Shown piece by piece: positions 14,756 through 17,611 of a stretch of 17,611 nucleotides of DNA (position 1 is the first letter of the stretch; each line of letters opens with the position of its first letter). The DNA is taken from NCBI GenBank assembly GCA_039024295.1, contig JBCDIQ010000077.1, positions 1 through 17,611 on the forward strand. Direction: 5' to 3'. This DNA comes from JBCDIQ01 sp039024295 (lineage in GTDB: Bacteria; Bacteroidota; Bacteroidia; J057). The position numbers and the translations under genes were made by a program. The notes below the pieces were generated by a model, which ran no database searches, was not told the origin of the DNA, and saw nothing but the letters and a program-made list of their open reading frames with translations.

Positions 14756-14780
14756 GGGGAGCCTCATTACAAGGCTCCCC
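14756..14780 (-). terminator. Rho-independent terminator between converging genes
   Basis: GGGGAGCCT (14756-14764) and AGGCTCCCC (14772-14780) form a perfect 9-bp GC-rich stem with a 7-nt loop. Read on the minus strand it is followed by seven T's, a textbook intrinsic terminator facing the metY transcript. It begins six bases after the GH32 stop, so it may also fold in that transcript, but without a T-run on that side. It lies about 250 bp beyond the metY stop; nothing else recognisable lies in 14781-15033. Confidence 0.85.
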
Positions 14781-15033
14781 TGGCACAACAACGTAGAGAG
14801 TATTATTTCAGGTGTAAGCACGATTTTTTAGGAATCGGAACAATGGACCTAAAACATCCATTCAAAAAAGTCTCATTCACTTTTCCTAAACCGAATAACA
14901 ACTAACTCATGAAAGAACGAAGGCTTACAACTGGTTGGGTCATCAGTTTTCAAGGGCCAGCTACCTTTCAAGAAACCTCCTGTAAACCGACAACTGACGA
15001 CTGACAACTACTATTCTCAAAAAAGGCTTATCC

Positions 15034-16353
15034 TTAAACGCCTACAGGTGCTCCAATTTTTTCAAATGCCTGCTGGAAATCTTCCTTGATGTCATCAATG
15101 TGCTCGATTCCTACAGAGACACGCAGGGTTGTGGACTCCACACCAGAGGCAACTTGCTCTTCAGGAGACAATTGCTGGTGTGTAGTGGATGCAGGGTGAA
15201 TAATCAAGGTCTTTGCATCTCCTACATTGGCCAGCAAGCTCACGAGGTTCAGGCTATCCACAAATTTAACTGCATCGTCATAGGTGCCATTTAATTTGAA
15301 GCTAAGTACACCCCCAAATCCATTGCGTAGGTACTTTTTGGCAAAATCATGGTAGGGGCTACTTTCCAGACCTGCATATTTTACCGATTCAACTTGTGGA
15401 TGTGCTTCCAGCCATTGGGCAAGGTTCAGGGCATTGTCGACAGTGCGCTGTACCCGTAGCGAAATAGTTTCCAACCCCTGGAGCAGAAGGAAAGAATTAA
15501 ACGGAGCTTGAGCAGGTCCAAAATCCCGGAGGCCTTCAACCCGCGCACGAATGGCAAACTGGATGTTACCAAATGGGCCATTGGGTCCAAATACATCATT
15601 GAACACCAATCCATGATACCCTTCAGCAGGTTCCGAGAACTGAGGGAATTTACCATTGCCCCATTCAAAGTTTCCTGCATCCACAATTACGCCACCGATG
15701 GTCGTTCCATGTCCACCGATCCACTTGGTAGCAGAGGTGGTCACAACGTTTGCGCCGAAATCAATAGGTCTGCAAAGGTATCCGGCAGCACCGAAGGTAT
15801 TGTCAACTACCAAAGGAATGTGGTGTTCCTGGGCAATTTTTGCGATGGCCTCAAAGTCAGGCACGTTGAATTCAGGGTTCCCAATGGTTTCCAGGTAGAT
15901 GGCCTTGGTATTCTCGTCAATCAATCGGGCAAAAGAGTCTGCATTATCACCATCTGCAAACCTTGCTTCGATTCCCAGGCGCTTGAAGGCTACTTTGAAT
16001 TGATTGTATGTACCTCCGTACAAGTAGGAAGCTGAAACAAAGTTGTCTCCGGCAGCAAGGATATTGTTCAAGGCGATAAACTGTGCTGCCTGGCCGGAGG
16101 CAGTGGCCAAAGCAGCAACTCCCCCCTCCAAAGCAGCTACCCGCTTCTCGAATACATCATTGGTAGGGTTCATGATACGGGTATAAATGTTGCCAAATTC
16201 TTTTAAGGCAAACAGGTTCGCAGCATGCTCACTGTTGTTAAAAACAAAGGACGTAGTCTGGTAAATGGGGACAGCACGTGAATTGGTTGCGCTGTCTGCT
16301 TCTTCCTGTCCTGCGTGAAGCTGGAGCGTTTCGTACCGATAGTTCTGGCTCAT
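15034..16353 (-). CDS. metY: O-acetylhomoserine sulfhydrylase (MetY), PLP enzyme
   Basis: A 439-residue cytoplasmic Cys/Met-metabolism PLP enzyme that makes homocysteine from O-acetylhomoserine and sulfide. The opening YRYETLQLHAGQ, the block YTRIMNPTNDVFEKRVAALEGG (split around residues 57-78), LYGGTYNQF (111-119), VVDNTFGAAGYLCRP (182-196) and TTSATKWIGGHGT (205-217, with K210 as PLP lysine) are family hallmarks. GPFGNIQFAIRARVEGLRD and SFLLLQGLETISLRVQR separate MetY from cystathionine gamma-synthases and lyases. I chose ATG 16353 (MSQNYRYET) because the 19-residue extension possible upstream is not family-like. A SAM-I riboswitch about 210 bp upstream predicts repression when methionine/SAM is plentiful. 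Confidence 0.94.
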   Translation of the reverse strand: MSQNYRYETLQLHAGQEEADSATNSRAVPIYQTTSFVFNNSEHAANLFALKEFGNIYTRIMNPTNDVFEKRVAALEGGVAALATASGQAAQFIALNNILAAGDNFVSASYLYGGTYNQFKVAFKRLGIEARFADGDNADSFARLIDENTKAIYLETIGNPEFNVPDFEAIAKIAQEHHIPLVVDNTFGAAGYLCRPIDFGANVVTTSATKWIGGHGTTIGGVIVDAGNFEWGNGKFPQFSEPAEGYHGLVFNDVFGPNGPFGNIQFAIRARVEGLRDFGPAQAPFNSFLLLQGLETISLRVQRTVDNALNLAQWLEAHPQVESVKYAGLESSPYHDFAKKYLRNGFGGVLSFKLNGTYDDAVKFVDSLNLVSLLANVGDAKTLIIHPASTTHQQLSPEEQVASGVESTTLRVSVGIEHIDDIKEDFQQAFEKIGAPVGV

Positions 16354-16490
16354 TGTAAAATAATTTAGAATTGGATGAATTATATGCGATGCTTGAAAAG
16401 GGTATACCAATTCCGCAGGAATACATTGTCAGTTCAGACAATAGAATTCTTGAGGATGGAAAAATCCTTAACAGCAACAACAGTTGCGTG

Positions 16491-16509
16491 AAAAACTTAC
16501 CTGGGTAAG
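16491..16509 (-). terminator. Candidate leader attenuator between the SAM-I riboswitch and metY
   Basis: On the minus strand CTTAC (16509-16505) and GTAAG (16500-16496) pair around CCAG and are followed by five T's (16495-16491). This is a short but properly built intrinsic terminator in the leader, about 55 bases after the riboswitch. It may be the expression platform, but five base pairs is weak, and other small stems lie further downstream (for example GCAAC/GTTGC). Confidence 0.4.
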
Positions 16510-16563
16510 ATCAAATAAAATTTTTGGTGAAATTTGCCGCTTTTTCATAAGCTCAGTTTTCTC

Positions 16564-16660
16564 GAATTTATTTTTCCCGAAGTTGGGCTGGATGGGGCAC
16601 CTTCCAGAGGTTGCCAGAGGGTCATAGAGCCAGATCTCTCACCTCATTCTTCATAAAATC
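16564..16660 (-). promoter_or_regulatory. SAM-I (S-box) riboswitch
   Basis: On the minus strand the whole S-box plan is visible. P1 is GAUUUUAU (16660-16653) with AUAAAUUC (16571-16564), seven of eight pairs. The P2 outer stem is GAGG with CCUC; its inner stem is GAG with CUC around the loop AUCUGG, separated by a kink-turn (UGA opposite UAUGA). Then come the conserved UGGCAACC, a very short P3 (CC UCU GG), AAGGUGCC, and the P4 hairpin CCC-AACUUC-GGG. The loop CUGG can form the expected pseudoknot with CCAG before P4. It controls metY downstream. SAM binding normally stabilises P1 and lowers expression. Confidence 0.94.
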
Positions 16661-16693
16661 AACCAAACTTACGTGGGCTGATTGGAATTGCGA

Positions 16694-16726
16694 CAAATAT
16701 AGAGAATTGATTATTTACAAAACAAG
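16694..16726 (-). promoter_or_regulatory. Promoter of the metY leader
   Basis: On the minus strand TATATTTG (16701-16694) matches the Bacteroidota -7 consensus TAnnTTTG exactly. A TTG element (within CTTG, 16726-16723) lies 21 bases upstream, inside the usual spacing for the -33 box. Transcription would start near 16688, about 28 bases before the riboswitch. Confidence 0.65.
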
Positions 16727-16811
16727 TATTTGACGACAAAATTCAGAAAAAAATAAAAATAAATTTAACGCCCCTAAGGCTACATTATGGTTAAAACCTT
16801 CGATATAATGA

Positions 16812-16840
16812 TGTGTTAACACAATAGAAAGCTATCTTTA
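16812..16840 (+). promoter_or_regulatory. 12-bp palindrome next to a candidate promoter of the Asp-box gene
   Basis: TGTGTTAACACA (16812-16823) is a perfect palindrome. TATCTTTA (16833-16840) differs by one base from TAnnTTTG and lies about 88 bases before ATG 16928. The palindrome would sit just upstream of the -7 box, where a bound protein would probably repress. A second repeat, ATTGT-AAAAA-ACAAT (16856-16870), lies in the 5' leader. The box and the role are inferred. Confidence 0.35.
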
Positions 16841-16927
16841 CATCATGTTAGCCTTATTGTAAAAAACAATTTATTGCCTATTTTTGAGAATTGTTTAGCA
16901 CGCTATCTAATCAAACATTACTGGATT

Positions 16928-17611
16928 ATGAGAAAATTATTGACCCTAGTTTTGACGGTTTTTGCTGTCACCAGCCTGACTGCACAGTCGGCCAGCCGAG
17001 TGATGACCAAGCAAGAAGCAGCCGCTCAATTTAAAGAAACCCACAAGGTTTCTATGCAGCAGCAGCACAATGCTGAGTTCACTCAAAATGCGAGTCGTAC
17101 ATCTACGACAACCAACACTCCTCCTGTTGGAACTGGCATTAATTCCAACAGCGTAAATGCGATTAAAATCGGTGAAGCTTCTAACGCTTTTACTTACCTG
17201 ATCCTTGAAACCAACCAGCTTGCCACTTACCCTGGAGCTGGAACAGGTGGTGGTTCTTTGGCATTTATTTATCGCCAAAATATCAACCAATGTGGTGGGA
17301 TGGTTCTCGATAACGGTCGGTACCGGTATTCAATCTCTACCGATGGTGGAGCTACCTGGGATGTAGGTGCTGCAACTGTACCTCCTACTTTTAGTGGCTG
17401 CTTTGGTAAAGGAACCATCAACCCTACTTATACCCGTGCTTCACGTTACCCAAACGCTACGCTTTTCAGCCGTAGTAACTCTTCCGACACAGATAGCCTT
17501 GGAATTGTATATGTTGGCCCGGTTCTTCAGACATCTGGATCTGGATGGGACGGTCTCGTAAGAGGAACTGTTGTTGATGTAACTTCAGCTACTCCAGTTG
17601 TTACCCAAGAA
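16928..17611 (+). CDS. Secreted Asp-box (BNR-repeat) protein, N-terminal part
   Basis: An open frame from ATG 16928 to the end of the window (228 codons, no stop), so the gene is truncated by the window. A signal peptide is clear (MRKLLTLVLTVFAVTSLTAQ, cleavage after TAQ). Residues about 21-70 are low-complexity, rich in Q, T, N and S. The motif STDGGATWDVG (137-147) fits the Asp-box pattern SxDxGxTW of sialidase-like beta-propellers and related secreted proteins. The protein is rich in glycine, serine and threonine. Large proteins of this kind in Bacteroidota often carry a C-terminal type IX secretion signal, which would lie outside the window. An enzyme activity cannot be assigned. Confidence 0.8.
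   Translation, partial: MRKLLTLVLTVFAVTSLTAQSASRVMTKQEAAAQFKETHKVSMQQQHNAEFTQNASRTSTTTNTPPVGTGINSNSVNAIKIGEASNAFTYLILETNQLATYPGAGTGGGSLAFIYRQNINQCGGMVLDNGRYRYSISTDGGATWDVGAATVPPTFSGCFGKGTINPTYTRASRYPNATLFSRSNSSDTDSLGIVYVGPVLQTSGSGWDGLVRGTVVDVTSATPVVTQE

Noticed and set aside
14987..15010. Short direct repeats (CAACTGACGACTGACAAC) as a repeat array
   Set aside because: Only two imperfect copies of a few bases; not a CRISPR or a meaningful array.
16354..16410. 19-residue N-terminal extension of MetY
   Set aside because: The extra residues are not family-like, and MSQNYRYET at 16353 gives the usual MetY start.

Overview
The window looks like chromosomal DNA of a Bacteroidota bacterium, probably a marine or soil Cytophagia-type lineage. 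The clues are TAnnTTTG-like promoter boxes, few strong Shine-Dalgarno sites, a 2TM-domain (PF13239-like) protein, a Bacteroidota-style Crp/Fnr regulator, signal peptides ending in AQ, and the families present. The genus cannot be fixed from the sequence alone.

Region 1 (about 1-2300) is AT-richer accessory DNA with three toxin-antitoxin (TA) modules in a row, all on the plus strand. The first (antitoxin 200-508, VapC-like PIN toxin 515-973) is intact. The second is decayed: its antitoxin carries two in-frame stops (1111-1320) and its PIN toxin is frameshifted near its C-terminus (1317-1703). The third has an intact ParD antitoxin (1754-2002), but its ParE toxin is broken by a one-base frameshift (1995-2293). 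An attC-like imperfect hairpin (990-1053) follows the first module, which hints at a cassette-like origin.

Region 2 (2365-6509) is a tightly overlapping plus-strand operon for the last steps of cobalamin (B12) assembly and salvage: a signal-less BtuF-like binding protein, a Dph6-like ATP pyrophosphatase, CobT, CobS, CobC and a small eight-cysteine CWC protein. Together CobT, CobC and CobS activate the lower-ligand base, dephosphorylate it and join it to adenosylcobinamide-GDP. The kinase/guanylyltransferase CobU/CobP and the corrin-ring genes are not in the window. A COG0523 (CobW-like) GTPase without the usual CxCC motif follows at 6580-7812.

Region 3 (7927-10339) has a Crp/Fnr-type regulator, a perfect 14-bp palindrome just downstream of it, two outer-membrane beta-barrel-like proteins (one with a membrane domain fused in front of an internal signal peptide) and a 2TM-domain protein.

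Region 4 (10680-14750) has a secreted TPR protein, then a two-gene fructan/sucrose unit: a sugar-porter MFS transporter and a GH32 fructosidase lipoprotein.

Region 5 (14751-17611) has a minus-strand O-acetylhomoserine sulfhydrylase (MetY) gene. It is preceded by a clear SAM-I riboswitch with its own promoter and ends in a minus-facing terminator. Diverging from it is the start of a secreted Asp-box (BNR) protein that runs off the window.

No rRNA, tRNA, CRISPR array, insertion sequence or replication origin was seen.
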